Shown in pieces: positions 43,637-52,657 of a stretch of DNA of 64,000 bases (the stretch's first letter is position 1; each line of letters opens with the position of its first letter). Source of the DNA: Amycolatopsis alba DSM 44262. GTDB lineage: Bacteria; Actinomycetota; Actinomycetes; Mycobacteriales; Pseudonocardiaceae. A program made the translations under genes and the position numbers. The stretch covers positions 3,365,665-3,429,664 of the forward strand of contig NZ_KB913032.1 of the NCBI RefSeq assembly GCF_000384215.1, in the 5' to 3' direction. Under the pieces are notes generated by a model. It did no database searches. It saw nothing but the letters and a program-made list of their open reading frames with translations, and was not told the DNA's origin.

Positions 43637-44458
43637 ATGTCAGCGGACCAGCGCCCCTTCGTGCCAGTCGATTTCGACCGGCCGAGTATCGCGCGGGTCT
43701 TCGACGCGCTCATGGGCGGACAAGACAACTACGAGGCCGACCGGGTGGTGCTGCGTCAAATCCTGGAGCTGGCGCCGGAATCACAGGTCATGGCCAAGGA
43801 GGTCCGGCACTGGCTGGTCCGGACGGTGCGCTACCTGACCGACCGGGAAGGCATCGACCAGTTCCTCGACCTCGGCTCCGGCTTCCCGACCGTGGACAAC
43901 ACGCACCAGGTCGCGCAGCGGTACAACCCCGAGGCTCGGGTGGTCTACGTCGACCACGATCCGGTGGTCCAGGCGCACGGCCGCGCGATACTCGCGGCGA
44001 ACGACTTCGCGCATATGGCGGGTGCCGACCTGAGCAGGCCGACCGAGGTCATCGAGGAACTCTCCCGCACCCACCGGCTGGACTTCGACCGGCCCGCCGG
44101 GCTGATCCTGTGCGCGATCGTCCACCACATCCAGGACCTCGACGAGGCGCGCAAGGTCGTCCGCGCCTATGTCGACGCGCTGGCGCCCGGCTCGTTCGTC
44201 GCGCTGCTGCACCAGCACAACCCCGCCGACGGCTCCGAAGCGGCCGACATCGCGACGTCACTCGAGAAGCGCTTCAACGGCACGGGACTGGATACGCAGT
44301 ACCGCACGCGTGAGGAGATCGAGTCACTGTTCGAGGGACTCGAACTCATGGAGCCAGGGCTGACCTATCCGCATCTGTGGTGGCCGGACGGGCCGCGCTT
44401 CACCCCGCTTTCGCCCGTGAACTTCACGTCGCTCGGCGGGGTGGCGCGCAAACCTTAA
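43637..44458 (+). CDS. SAM-dependent methyltransferase, PF04672 family, second copy
   Basis: 273 residues, homologous to the protein at 6829-7662: RPSIARVFDALMGGQDNYEA, SAM loop LDLGSGFPT (77-85), VVYVDHDP, and the C-terminal HLWWPDGPRF shared by the family. The substrate is unknown. ATG at 43637 follows an AGG; a GTG two codons upstream is possible. Unlike the first copy it has no XRE partner. Its stop shares two bases with that of the convergent small membrane gene. Confidence 0.92.
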   Translation: MSADQRPFVPVDFDRPSIARVFDALMGGQDNYEADRVVLRQILELAPESQVMAKEVRHWLVRTVRYLTDREGIDQFLDLGSGFPTVDNTHQVAQRYNPEARVVYVDHDPVVQAHGRAILAANDFAHMAGADLSRPTEVIEELSRTHRLDFDRPAGLILCAIVHHIQDLDEARKVVRAYVDALAPGSFVALLHQHNPADGSEAADIATSLEKRFNGTGLDTQYRTREEIESLFEGLELMEPGLTYPHLWWPDGPRFTPLSPVNFTSLGGVARKP

Positions 44459-44637
44459 CGGAGCTGCTTCGGGGTGCCCTTGCCCTTGATGGCGCCATAC
44501 GCGGCCGTGCCGAGGAAGACCGCGCCGCCGATGACGGCGATCCAAAAGACGGCCTTCACGAGGAAACCGAGCACGGACCCGAGCACCATGAAGGCCACCC
44601 AAGCCAGAATCAGCCCGCCGACGATCTTCCAGAACAT
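44455..44637 (-). CDS. Small membrane protein, two helices
   Basis: 60 residues: MFWKIVGGLILAWVAFMVLG begins the first helix, then FLVKAVFWIAVIGGAVFLGT, a short basic tail GAIKGKGTPKQLR. GGAGG lies five bases before the ATG, strong evidence of translation. It is like the short DUF-type membrane proteins common in actinobacteria; no function known. Confidence 0.82.
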   Translation of the reverse strand: MFWKIVGGLILAWVAFMVLGSVLGFLVKAVFWIAVIGGAVFLGTAAYGAIKGKGTPKQLR

Positions 44638-44729
44638 GGCATCCTCCGATTGCCTCACCCTGCCCGAGCGGGCCTGGTGAGTCCAGGTTGTCAGGCGGAA
44701 CTCGCGAGCGCCTTCATTCTGTCCAACGT

Positions 44730-45911
44730 TCAGGGTGAATTCCGGGTTCCCCCTGACCCGGCGAGCCAGGCACCGACCCTGCGGACCCCTTCGTCGATGT
44801 CCTCGCGCGAACCCGCGAAGGAGAACCGCACGAACCTGCCGCCGTCGACCGGGTCGAAGTCGATGCCGGGAGCGATCGCGACGCCGGTCTCGGCGAGGAG
44901 CCGTTGGCACCAGCTGAGGCTGTCGGTCGTGTACGCCGAGACGTCGGCGTAGGCATAGAAGGCGCCTTCGGCCGGTGCGAGTTTGTCGATCCCGATGCCC
45001 TTGAGCCCGGCGAAGAGCACGTCGCGGTTGGCGCGGTAGTGCTCGACGTGACCGTCGGCCTCCGCGTACGACTCGTCGGTGAACGCGGCGATCGCGGCGT
45101 GCTGGGAGACCGCGGGCGGGCAGATGGTGAAGTTACCGGTCAGGACGTCGATCGCCCGGTGCAGCCGCTGCGGCGCGAGCATCCAGCCAAGACGCCAGCC
45201 GGTCATCGCGAAGTACTTGGAGAACGAGCCGAGGACGAGCGCCTCGTCGCCGTACTGCCAGGCGCAGTCGAGTCCGCCGTCGTAGGAGACACCGTGGTAG
45301 ATCTCGTCGCTGATCAGCTGCACACCGCGTGAGGAGCACCAGCCGCTGATCGCGGCGAGTTCACCCGGCGGCAGCACGGTGCCGGTGGGATTGCTCGGGC
45401 TGGCCACGATGAGTCCCTTGATCGGACCCAGCTCGTCGAGCAGCGCGACGGTCGGCTGGAAGTTCGTCTCGGGACCGGTCGCGAACTCGACGACCTCGCA
45501 GCCGAGCACCTTCAGCAGGTTGCGGTAGGCCGGGTAGCCGGGGCGGGCCATCGCGACCCGGTCGCCAGCCTCGAAGGCGCTGAGGAACGAGAGCAGGAAA
45601 CCGCCGGACGAACCGGTCGTCACGATGACGTCCTGCGGGCTCACGTCGACCGGGTACGTGCGGTTGTAATGCGCCGCGACGGCCTCGCGCAGCTCGGGGA
45701 TGCCGAGTTGCTCGGTGTAGCCGAGGTGATGCTCCTTCAGCGCCCGCTGGGCGGCTTCGAGCACCGGCTGCGGCGCGGGCGCGGACGGCTGCCCCGCGAG
45801 CAGCGGGACCAGATCGCCGTGGCTGCGCTGCCGTGCCTGCGCGGCCGAAAGGACGTCCATGACGTGGAATGGCGGGACGTCGGAACGCGCGGCGGGACCG
45901 GGGAAGGACAT
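44730..45911 (-). CDS. Class I/II pyridoxal-phosphate aminotransferase
   Basis: 393 residues of fold-type I. PLP lysine in GSFSKYFAMTGWRLGW at about 230, the cofactor Asp/Tyr in LISDEIYHGVSYDG, PSNPTGT for the ring contact, and the carboxylate Arg near the end (RFVRFSFAGSREDI). The N-terminal LGYTEQLGIPELREAVAAHY fits aspartate/aromatic-type enzymes. The amino donor is unknown. Starts at 45911 just before a palindrome and after the ESX locus on the same strand. Confidence 0.9.
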   Translation of the reverse strand: MSFPGPAARSDVPPFHVMDVLSAAQARQRSHGDLVPLLAGQPSAPAPQPVLEAAQRALKEHHLGYTEQLGIPELREAVAAHYNRTYPVDVSPQDVIVTTGSSGGFLLSFLSAFEAGDRVAMARPGYPAYRNLLKVLGCEVVEFATGPETNFQPTVALLDELGPIKGLIVASPSNPTGTVLPPGELAAISGWCSSRGVQLISDEIYHGVSYDGGLDCAWQYGDEALVLGSFSKYFAMTGWRLGWMLAPQRLHRAIDVLTGNFTICPPAVSQHAAIAAFTDESYAEADGHVEHYRANRDVLFAGLKGIGIDKLAPAEGAFYAYADVSAYTTDSLSWCQRLLAETGVAIAPGIDFDPVDGGRFVRFSFAGSREDIDEGVRRVGAWLAGSGGTRNSP

Positions 45912-45938
45912 GGGGTGAGATTAACTCGCGATGAGCGT

Positions 45939-45991
45939 GTCCCGAGCGCCACGCCTGGGACGCTCACCGTCTCGAACGTGGCGCTCGGGAC
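45939..45991. repeat. 15-bp perfect inverted repeat after the ESX locus
   Basis: GTCCCGAGCGCCACG (45939-45953) pairs with CGTGGCGCTCGGGAC (45977-45991). It begins seven bases after the stop of the transglycosylase gene on the minus strand and is its likely terminator. The architecture resembles the other long palindromes. Confidence 0.7.
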
Positions 45992-45997
45992 GTACTG

Positions 45998-47110
45998 CTA
46001 GTAGCCCTGATATCCGCCGCCACCGGCCATGGACTTCAGGCCGGGGTGCCCTTCGAACCCGCCGTACCGCGAGAACGTGTACCGCACGCCCGCGATGATG
46101 TTGTCGACCGGGTTGTAGATGTTGTCGTGCCCCGGCAGCTTGTGCGCGTTGAAGGTCGGGTCGATGCACTGCATCAGCCCCTTGGACGGAGTCCCCTTGG
46201 CCGCGTTGGAATCCCAGTTGTTGATGGCGTTGGGATTGCCGCCGGACTCCTTCTCGATGATCGTCCAGATCTTCTGGATGTCCGCGTCCGTCACCGGGAT
46301 ACCGGCGGCCTGAAGGATCTTGATGGCTTCCTGGATCCACTGCTGGACGTTGCCCGGCGGCGTCGTCGACGGCGGGCCGCCACTCGGCCCGAGGCCGCCG
46401 CCCCCACCGCCACCGCCGCCGCCTCCTCCACCGCCGGCGTGGAGACCGCCGGTGCGCTTGGGGACGGTGCCGTCCTTGCCGGGCAGCGGGACCTTGGAGT
46501 AGCCGTTCTGGATGTCCTTCTTCATCAGCGCTTGGGACTTCTGGATCATCTGGTTGGCCTGGTCGAGCAGGCCCTTGACCCGTGCGTCGGCATCCTTGGA
46601 GATGCTGTTGATGTCGGTCTTGGCCTTCTGGATGATCTCGGCGGCCGAAGGGCTCGGCGCCGGCTTGTGCTCCTTCTCGGCCTGCGCGGCGGCCTGAGTC
46701 GCCGCGTTCTTGTCCGTCTCAGCCTGGGTGTTCCGCTTGTTGACCGCCGCTTCGGCTTCCTGGTAGACGCTCGCGACCTGCGTCTTGATGTTGCCGAGGT
46801 CGGTGTGGACACGGTCGAGGTCGTCCACGACCTTGCCCAGCTGGTCTTCGACGTTCTTCCCGGCCGTGGTGATCGATTTGACGTACGTGAAGAATTCGTC
46901 GGCGGCGGGCCCGACCCAGACGCCACCGTTCAACGCTTCGGTCGAGCTCGACAACGCCGCGCTGTGGTCGCCCGCATTGTCGGCGGCCTTCTTGAACTGG
47001 ACCGAAGCGTTGTGAATGGCGTCGAGGTTCACCTTGGCGACCTGATCGGCCTTCTTGACCAGTTCATCCCAGCCATCCGGCGTACCGGCGCCGACACCGT
47101 TCAAACCCAC
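45998..47110 (-). CDS. WXG100-like domain fused to a lytic transglycosylase (putative ESX effector)
   Basis: 370 residues. The N-terminal 120 residues look like an ESX substrate: helix, turn WVG (65-67), helix, then YxxxE (Tyr116-Glu120, VYQEAE), the general type VII signal. A coiled region and a run of 13 glycines (about 225-238) lead to a C-terminal SLT domain, with catalytic Glu in IIEKESGGNPNAINNWDSNA and the segment SKGLMQCIDPTFNAHKLPGH. The likely role is peptidoglycan cleavage after type VII export. No signal peptide. GTG start at 47110. Confidence 0.82.
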   Translation of the reverse strand: MGLNGVGAGTPDGWDELVKKADQVAKVNLDAIHNASVQFKKAADNAGDHSAALSSSTEALNGGVWVGPAADEFFTYVKSITTAGKNVEDQLGKVVDDLDRVHTDLGNIKTQVASVYQEAEAAVNKRNTQAETDKNAATQAAAQAEKEHKPAPSPSAAEIIQKAKTDINSISKDADARVKGLLDQANQMIQKSQALMKKDIQNGYSKVPLPGKDGTVPKRTGGLHAGGGGGGGGGGGGGGLGPSGGPPSTTPPGNVQQWIQEAIKILQAAGIPVTDADIQKIWTIIEKESGGNPNAINNWDSNAAKGTPSKGLMQCIDPTFNAHKLPGHDNIYNPVDNIIAGVRYTFSRYGGFEGHPGLKSMAGGGGYQGY

Positions 47111-47154
47111 TGCTCAAGCCCCCTTGGTCTGCGGCCCCCAGGCCTGCCGAATCG

Positions 47155-47466
47155 TCACAGGTCCCCGTGGACCTTCAGGTTGTCCACGTGGACCGCTTCG
47201 GTCTCCTTGATCAGCCCTGCCGCCTTTCGCAGCACGAAGGCGGTGGCCTCCATCAGCTGACCGGCCGAATCGAATTCGTTGTGGACTCCCTGTTTGAACT
47301 TGCCGACCGCGCCGTGCGCGTCGCCGTGCTCGTCCACTCCGCCGAAGGGACTTTCCTTCTCGTCATCCATCCCGGTGACGCCTTTTTTGGTCTTCTCGAA
47401 CTCGTCCTTGAGCTTCTCCACCTGACCGGCGGCGATCCCCATCGAATCCGGGTCGTACACAGGCAC
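47155..47466 (-). CDS. WXG100-related small protein of the ESX locus
   Basis: 103 residues, mostly helical: VEKLKDEFEKTKKGVTGMDD, a Gly-rich turn (SPFGGVDEHGDAHGAVG) in place of WXG, then KFKQGVHNEFDSAGQLMEAT. The size and hairpin plan match ESX secreted partners, though the Trp is absent. GTG start with AAGGGG about ten bases upstream. It precedes the transglycosylase gene by 44 bases; the two could form a heterodimer. Confidence 0.7.
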   Translation of the reverse strand: MPVYDPDSMGIAAGQVEKLKDEFEKTKKGVTGMDDEKESPFGGVDEHGDAHGAVGKFKQGVHNEFDSAGQLMEATAFVLRKAAGLIKETEAVHVDNLKVHGDL

Positions 47467-47501
47467 GGTTCGTCATCCCCTTCACGGAAAACTCGTATCC
47501 G

Positions 47502-47527
47502 CCTGATCAGACGCGCGGCCGATCAGG
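47502..47527. promoter_or_regulatory. Dyad upstream of the small ESX gene
   Basis: CCTGATC (47502-47508) and GATCAGG (47521-47527) are exact inverse complements 36 bases before the start of the small ESX gene, in a 188-base gap. This gap separates the effector pair from espG, so a second promoter here is likely. Confidence 0.4.
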
Positions 47528-47654
47528 ACGGTTCCCGCGCATACTTTAAGACCTCGGCAGCGGACGATGTGCGCATCCACGCCAACTCTCACCCCGCCGA
47601 TATCGACTTCGCGAAACGGTCGAATCAGGGTGAACCTTATTAAGCCGGGCGCAC

Positions 47655-48458
47655 TCAGAAGTCGGCGACTTCCCGGATCCGCGTCGCCAGCAGCTGGTTG
47701 TCCGCCGGGGTGATGGTCGCCCAGTCCCGGCCGTCCCGGTTCCGCGCGACCTGGAACAGGTACCGCCCCGCGTCCGTGTCGTAGAAGGCGACCACGTTGT
47801 CCGCGCGGCGGGGACGGCCGTCGCGGCCCGCGCGTTCGATGCCGAACTGGCCACGAGCCTCCTGGCCGAGCAGCATGCCCGCGACCTCCTGGGCCTGCCA
47901 CAGCGGCACGTCCAGGTCTTCCAGGGCGGTGACCAGCATTTTCGCGTCGCCGCGCGAGGCGGCGTCGGCCTCGCGGAGAAGGTCGTGCGGGATGCTGATC
48001 GACTGGCCGACGCCGGGGCCGAGGTCGCCCGCGACCGAGACGGCGGCTTCGGCAAGGGAGCTTTCGCGGGCGGGGATCAGCCACACCTGGCCGGAGTCGA
48101 TCACGCCGAGGATCGCCTGGTTGCCGACGCTGACCGCCTGCCCCTTGATCTCCCGGTCGGTCCACACCCAGACGTCGATCGCGACCCTGGGGTGCGCGAA
48201 CAGGTTCAGCATATCGACCAGTTCGCCCGACGCCTGGTGTCCCCGCGCGAGACCTCGCGCGCGCAGGGATTCCCAGGCCTCTTCGATCAAAGCCGCCCGC
48301 TCCGTATGGGTCGTTCCGGGGCTCGGCACGTCGAGTGCGACATGGCGGCGGGGCAGCCGTTCGGCTTCCCAGAGCATTTCGAACTCGAGTGCGGACAGCA
48401 CCAGGCTGCCGTTGTCGTTCGGCACAGGTTCAGCGCGCTTCGGAGTTGCCGTGGTCAC
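47655..48458 (-). CDS. ESX secretion-associated protein EspG
   Basis: 267-residue cytosolic chaperone family that binds PE/PPE-type substrates and hands them to the ESX export ATPase. The opening LSALEFEMLWEAERLPRRHV, then LDVPSPGTTHTERAALIEEA, and the central strand VAIDVWVWTDREIKGQAVSV are typical of EspG. Its start overlaps the end of the PPE-like gene by 29 bases, so chaperone and client are made together. Confidence 0.9.
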   Translation of the reverse strand: MTTATPKRAEPVPNDNGSLVLSALEFEMLWEAERLPRRHVALDVPSPGTTHTERAALIEEAWESLRARGLARGHQASGELVDMLNLFAHPRVAIDVWVWTDREIKGQAVSVGNQAILGVIDSGQVWLIPARESSLAEAAVSVAGDLGPGVGQSISIPHDLLREADAASRGDAKMLVTALEDLDVPLWQAQEVAGMLLGQEARGQFGIERAGRDGRPRRADNVVAFYDTDAGRYLFQVARNRDGRDWATITPADNQLLATRIREVADF

Positions 48459-50094
48459 CGATCACGTCGGGCGACACCATGCGCTCGTCGGTGAACAGGT
48501 CCTTGTCATCGACGCCGTAACGCCTGATGTGCTCCGCGTCCTCGTCGACGTCCTGTGTCGCCGCGCGCTCCATGAACTTCGACTCGGTCTTCGGCTGCTT
48601 CGCGCCGATCTTCTCCGAGCGCCGCATGGCCTCCTCTTCGGGAAGCTCGCCGATCGGAAGCTGACGGGTCGGTTTGACGCCGCCGCCTTCCTGCCGGGGA
48701 CGGCGGTCGCGTTCCTTGTCGCCGCTCAGCGCACCGCCCGCGACACCGGCGCCGAGCGCGGCCGCGCCCGCGCCGACGTCGCCCGCGGCCGGGCCGGTGA
48801 TCTTCGGGACGGCGGGGAAGCCGCGTCCGGACTCGTTGCCGGCGGCGAGAGGCGCCTGCGGTCCGGTACCGACCGAGCGGCCCTTGCCGAGTGCCTGGTC
48901 GCCGCCACCGGTGCCGCCGCCGACGCCGGTGAAGACACCGGGGCCCGAGCTGGAGCCGGGGCCCTTGCCGAAGGCGCTTTCGGCACCGGGGCCGAACGAC
49001 TTGCCGACGGGCTGCGGGGACGTGGTGCTGTTCGGCGGCAAGCTTCCGGTGGACTGGCCCGGCGGGATGTTCGTGGCACCGGGCGGCAGGTTCGGCGCGC
49101 CCGGCGGGATGAACGGCGGGGAGCTGGGCGAACCGGTGACCGGGTACGACGGCCTGCCCGGCTCGGGCTGCGGGGCGGGCCGGTTCGGCGTCACCCAGCC
49201 GCTGCCCGGCGCGGGCACGGGCCGCGAGGTACCGGACGGCGTGGTCGGCGCGGAAGCCGCCGGAACCGTGGCACCGCCGTGCGGGGCCGACGCACCGGTC
49301 TTCCTGGCCACACCGCCGCCCATGGCGACGCCGTAGGCCGGGGTCGGCGCGTCGAAGGACGGCGACTTGGCGCTCACGGGCTGCACGACCGGCGGCACGT
49401 ACTTCGACTCGACGGCGGCCGACGCGGGCCGCACGCTGCCGTCCGGGGTCAGGTCGGTGGCCGTGCCCGCGAGATTGAGCGGGCCGGGGCCACCGCCCGC
49501 GCCGGCGGCGGTCGTGGTCTGGGTCAGGTTCATCGCCTGCGGATCGGCCAGTGTGTCGGTCGTCAGCAGGTTCTCGCCGCTGGTCTTGGCGTAGTCGTTC
49601 AACGCCTCCTGCGCCTGCGCACGCGCGTTGTTCGCGGCGCTGACACTCTTGGCGTGGTCGGTCTCGAACCCGATGAGGCTCAGCACGACGTCGCCGAGGG
49701 TCAGCCCGCCCGCGCCCTTCCGGACCGTTTCGGGATCCGGGAGCTTGTGCAACGTCCGGTTGAAGGCCTCACCCTGGGCGAAGATCATCTCCGCGGAGTG
49801 CGAGACCTTCGAGTTCGCGTCCTGGGAGAAGCCCGCCTGCTCGGTGAACACCTGACCGGCGGCGCCACCCGCCTCGCTCTGCCATTCCACGCCGAGCTTG
49901 CCCAGCTCGTCACGCAGCGTCTTGTCGGTGTCGGCGAGCGCGCCCGCGACGGACTTCAGCGCCTCGACGGCGATGCCGATGCTGCCGGTGCCGTCGCCGC
50001 TGCGGAAGCACTCGATCTCGGTCGCGATCCCGGTGTCGGTGTAGCCGTCGAACCGAAGATCGCGGAGCCTGCCCGCGAGGTCGGAAACGTTCAC
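48430..50094 (-). CDS. PPE-like ESX substrate with a proline-rich tail
   Basis: 554 residues. The N-terminal about 180 residues are helical, with WQSEAGGAAGQVFTEQAGF at the WXG-like turn, resembling the PPE/WXG fold. The rest is low-complexity Pro/Gly/Ser (PPFIPPGAPNLPPGATNIPP, GPGSSSGPGVFTGVGGGTGG), ending in a charged domain (KFMERAATQDVDEDAEHIRR). Probable role: EspG-dependent secreted surface protein. It lies 10 bases after the DUF3558 gene. Confidence 0.8.
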   Translation of the reverse strand: MNVSDLAGRLRDLRFDGYTDTGIATEIECFRSGDGTGSIGIAVEALKSVAGALADTDKTLRDELGKLGVEWQSEAGGAAGQVFTEQAGFSQDANSKVSHSAEMIFAQGEAFNRTLHKLPDPETVRKGAGGLTLGDVVLSLIGFETDHAKSVSAANNARAQAQEALNDYAKTSGENLLTTDTLADPQAMNLTQTTTAAGAGGGPGPLNLAGTATDLTPDGSVRPASAAVESKYVPPVVQPVSAKSPSFDAPTPAYGVAMGGGVARKTGASAPHGGATVPAASAPTTPSGTSRPVPAPGSGWVTPNRPAPQPEPGRPSYPVTGSPSSPPFIPPGAPNLPPGATNIPPGQSTGSLPPNSTTSPQPVGKSFGPGAESAFGKGPGSSSGPGVFTGVGGGTGGGDQALGKGRSVGTGPQAPLAAGNESGRGFPAVPKITGPAAGDVGAGAAALGAGVAGGALSGDKERDRRPRQEGGGVKPTRQLPIGELPEEEAMRRSEKIGAKQPKTESKFMERAATQDVDEDAEHIRRYGVDDKDLFTDERMVSPDVIGDHGNSEAR

Positions 50095-50104
50095 GGCGCC
50101 CTCC

Positions 50105-50713
50105 CTAGTTGCGTGCTTTCAAGGTCTGCAAAGCCAAATCGGCCGTCTGCGCGGACATCTCGCACAGTTGCGGCATGGTGAACGCGCCGGCGGTGACGGA
50201 GACGGCCCGTACCGCCAGCGTCTGCCCTTTCGCGACACCGACGAGCGTTTCGCAATCGCCCGGTTTCCCGGCGTCGCGGTAGTTCGTGACGGCGGGGAAT
50301 CCGCCGACCGCCTTCGGTTCCGTCGTCATGCTGTTCTTGCGGCGCTTGCCGGTGAGCCACTCTTCGACGTCCGCGGTGACCGTGCGGACGTAATAGGTGT
50401 GGAAGGGCTGCGCGGCGTTGGCGTCGAAGACACAGGTCGGTCCGTCGATCGGTTCCGCGGCCGCGCGCGGCTTGCTGTTGATCTTGAGCTGGTCGAGCTG
50501 CGGCGCACCGAGCAAGGCGCACGGATCGACGCCCTGCAGGCTCAACTCGGCCGGCCTGGCCGGCAGCGCGGACGCTTTGGCGCCCTGCGTCGCCGAAGCC
50601 AGCGCCGGTTCGTTGGGGAAGGCCTGCCCGCCCGTGTCCGTGGCGCATCCGGCCAGCGCGAGCGTGAGCACGCCGCCGGACACCAGCACACGGGTCTTAC
50701 GCCCGGTGTACAC
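50105..50713 (-). CDS. DUF3558 lipoprotein
   Basis: About 202 residues. Signal peptide and lipobox LALAGC (Cys about 23); the DUF3558 body has QGVDPCALLGAPQLDQLKIN, PTCVFDANAAQ and a late GDCETLVGVAKGQ, with paired cysteines. DUF3558 lipoproteins are frequent beside ESX genes in Pseudonocardiaceae; the role is unknown. The start is one of two adjacent GTGs (50716, 50713); GGGG lies before them. It overlaps the preceding gene by about 17 bases. Confidence 0.85.
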   Translation of the reverse strand: MYTGRKTRVLVSGGVLTLALAGCATDTGGQAFPNEPALASATQGAKASALPARPAELSLQGVDPCALLGAPQLDQLKINSKPRAAAEPIDGPTCVFDANAAQPFHTYYVRTVTADVEEWLTGKRRKNSMTTEPKAVGGFPAVTNYRDAGKPGDCETLVGVAKGQTLAVRAVSVTAGAFTMPQLCEMSAQTADLALQTLKARN

Positions 50714-51083
50714 CACGGTCCCCGAACGCGGCGGCCTTGTCCGCATCACTGGTCTTGTACTCCTTGGCCGCCGTGCGGAGCTGGTTGACCAGCCCCCGCA
50801 GACCGGCCACGTATGCCTTGACCTGCGCGGCGTACGACTGATCGCCGTCGGCCACGAGCTCGTTCCAGACACTGGTCGAGTGCACGCTCACGGTGTCGTT
50901 GGCCGGAGTGTCGATGCGCAGCTGGTCGAGCCGCGTCAGAAGCTTGTCCTGAAGCGCGTCGACCTGTTCTTCGACGATCTTCGCGACTTCGAGCAGCTTC
51001 GACGGATCCACTCTGATGTCCGCCACCGACGGCGGCGTCGGGACCGCCGACGTGAGGTCCTGGATCTTGCCCGATGCTGCCAT
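50697..51083 (-). CDS. PE-like ESX substrate
   Basis: 128 residues, first gene of the ESX locus. Two helices (VDPSKLLEVAKIVEEQVDAL and AAQVKAYVAGLRGLVNQLRT) flank SVWNELVADG with Trp73; near the C-terminus AKEYKTSDADK gives YxxxD (Tyr109-Asp113), the type VII export signal. The plan matches PE/WXG partners. ATG at 51083 follows AAAGGGG. It is a likely dimer partner for the PPE-like protein encoded two genes downstream. Confidence 0.75.
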   Translation of the reverse strand: MAASGKIQDLTSAVPTPPSVADIRVDPSKLLEVAKIVEEQVDALQDKLLTRLDQLRIDTPANDTVSVHSTSVWNELVADGDQSYAAQVKAYVAGLRGLVNQLRTAAKEYKTSDADKAAAFGDRGVHRA

Positions 51084-51218
51084 TCCCCACCCCTTTGGAA
51101 ACACGCACGGTGACCGTTCGCCCCGTCGAGGCTACCAACGCCGATGTATCGAGCGCCTGAGCTTCGACAGGAAATACCGGGTTTGACGCACCGGCGGCCC
51201 GAACGGTTCCGCTCGAAT

Positions 51219-52481
51219 TCACGACACCGGGGTGGCGATCTCTCCCTTGGCGGCGAGGAGGGCGATGTCGGTGCGGTGGTGCGAGCCTGCCAGGTGGACC
51301 TTCTCGACCGTCGCGTAGGCGTCCTTGCGGGCGGCCTTCAGGTTCTTGCCGGTGCCGACGACCGACAGCACGCGGCCGCCGGAAGAGACCACAGCACCGT
51401 CTTCACGGCGGCGGGTGCCGGCGTGAAGCACGCCTTCGATCTCGCCTCCGGTGATGACGTCGCCGGTCCTGGGCTTGCCGGGGTAGCCGTCCGCGGCGAG
51501 CACGACGGTGACCGCCGCACCGGAGTCCCAGTCCAGCGGCGGGAGGTCGGCGAGCTTGCCGGTCGCCGTCGCGTGCAGGACCTTGCCGAGCGGGCTGCGC
51601 AGCAGCGCCAGGACGACCTGGGTCTCCGGGTCGCCGAAGCGGCAGTTGAACTCGATGACCTGCGGGCCCTCGGTGGTCAGCGCGAGCCCGGCGTAGAGCA
51701 GGCCGGAGAAGGTGGCGCCGCGCTTGTCGAGCTCGTCGACCACGGGCTGGACGATCCGCTCGACGACGTCGTCGACCAGGTCCTTCGGCGCCCACGGCAA
51801 CGGCGCGTACGCCCCCATGCCGCCGGTGTTCGGACCCGCGTCGCCGTCGCCGACGCGCTTGAAGTCCTGCGCGGGCAGCAGCGGGACGACCGTGCGGCCG
51901 TCGACGAAGCAGAAGAGAGAGGCCTCGGGGCCGTCGAGGAAGGACTCCAGGAGCACCGGGTGACCACCGTCGAGCAGCATCAGGGCGTGCTTGCGCGCGA
52001 CGTCGACGTCCGTGGTGACCACGACGCCCTTGCCTGCCGCGAGACCGTCGTCCTTGACCACCCAGGTGGGGCCGAAGCGGGCGAGCGCGGCGTCGAGGCG
52101 GGCCGGGTTGTCGACGACCTCGCAGTGCGCTGTCGGCACGTTCGCGGCCGCCATGACGTCCTTCGCGAAGGCTTTCGAGCCCTCGATCCTGGCCGCGGAC
52201 GCGGACGGGCCGAAGCAGGCGATGCCCGCCTTCCGGACCGCGTCGGCGACGCCTGCCACCAGCGGGACCTCGGGACCGACCACCACCAGGTCCGCCTGCC
52301 ACTGCTTGGCGAGGGCGGAGACCGATTCGGGGTCGGCCGCGTCCACGCCGAGCTGCTCGGCCACCGAAGAGGTGCCGGCGTTGCCCGGCGCACAGGCCAG
52401 CGCGGTGACGGAAGGGTCTTCCGCGACCGCGAGGACAAGTGCATGCTCACGGGCGCCGGACCCGATTACCAGTACGCGCAC
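51219..52481 (-). CDS. purD: Phosphoribosylamine-glycine ligase (GAR synthetase)
   Basis: Joins glycine to phosphoribosylamine with ATP. 420 residues: [20 protein letters not shown] at the start, the ATP-grasp region [35 protein letters not shown], and [20 protein letters not shown], which carries the metal-binding Glu/Asn and is completed by [15 protein letters not shown] start. It is a monofunctional enzyme, not fused to PurN or PurM. Confidence 0.97.
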   Translation of the reverse strand: MRVLVIGSGAREHALVLAVAEDPSVTALACAPGNAGTSSVAEQLGVDAADPESVSALAKQWQADLVVVGPEVPLVAGVADAVRKAGIACFGPSASAARIEGSKAFAKDVMAAANVPTAHCEVVDNPARLDAALARFGPTWVVKDDGLAAGKGVVVTTDVDVARKHALMLLDGGHPVLLESFLDGPEASLFCFVDGRTVVPLLPAQDFKRVGDGDAGPNTGGMGAYAPLPWAPKDLVDDVVERIVQPVVDELDKRGATFSGLLYAGLALTTEGPQVIEFNCRFGDPETQVVLALLRSPLGKVLHATATGKLADLPPLDWDSGAAVTVVLAADGYPGKPRTGDVITGGEIEGVLHAGTRRREDGAVVSSGGRVLSVVGTGKNLKAARKDAYATVEKVHLAGSHHRTDIALLAAKGEIATPVS

Positions 52482-52657
52482 GAAGCACAGGGTAACCGTG
52501 CCGGTGATACTCGAACACGTCGCCGTCCTCGAGCGGGTGGTTCCATCCGGCGTTCACCCGGCGGTCAGCGTTCCGCCGGTCCGTCTTCGCCGTCCGGACG
52601 CCTCCTGCGTCAAGGGTGGCGCGGTACCCCGAGTTCAAGCGAAAGAGGTCATCCACC

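Noticed and set aside
45998..51083. Complete type VII secretion system
   Set aside because: Only substrates, an EspG chaperone and a lipoprotein are present; no EccB, EccC, EccD, EccE or mycosin gene occurs in the window.
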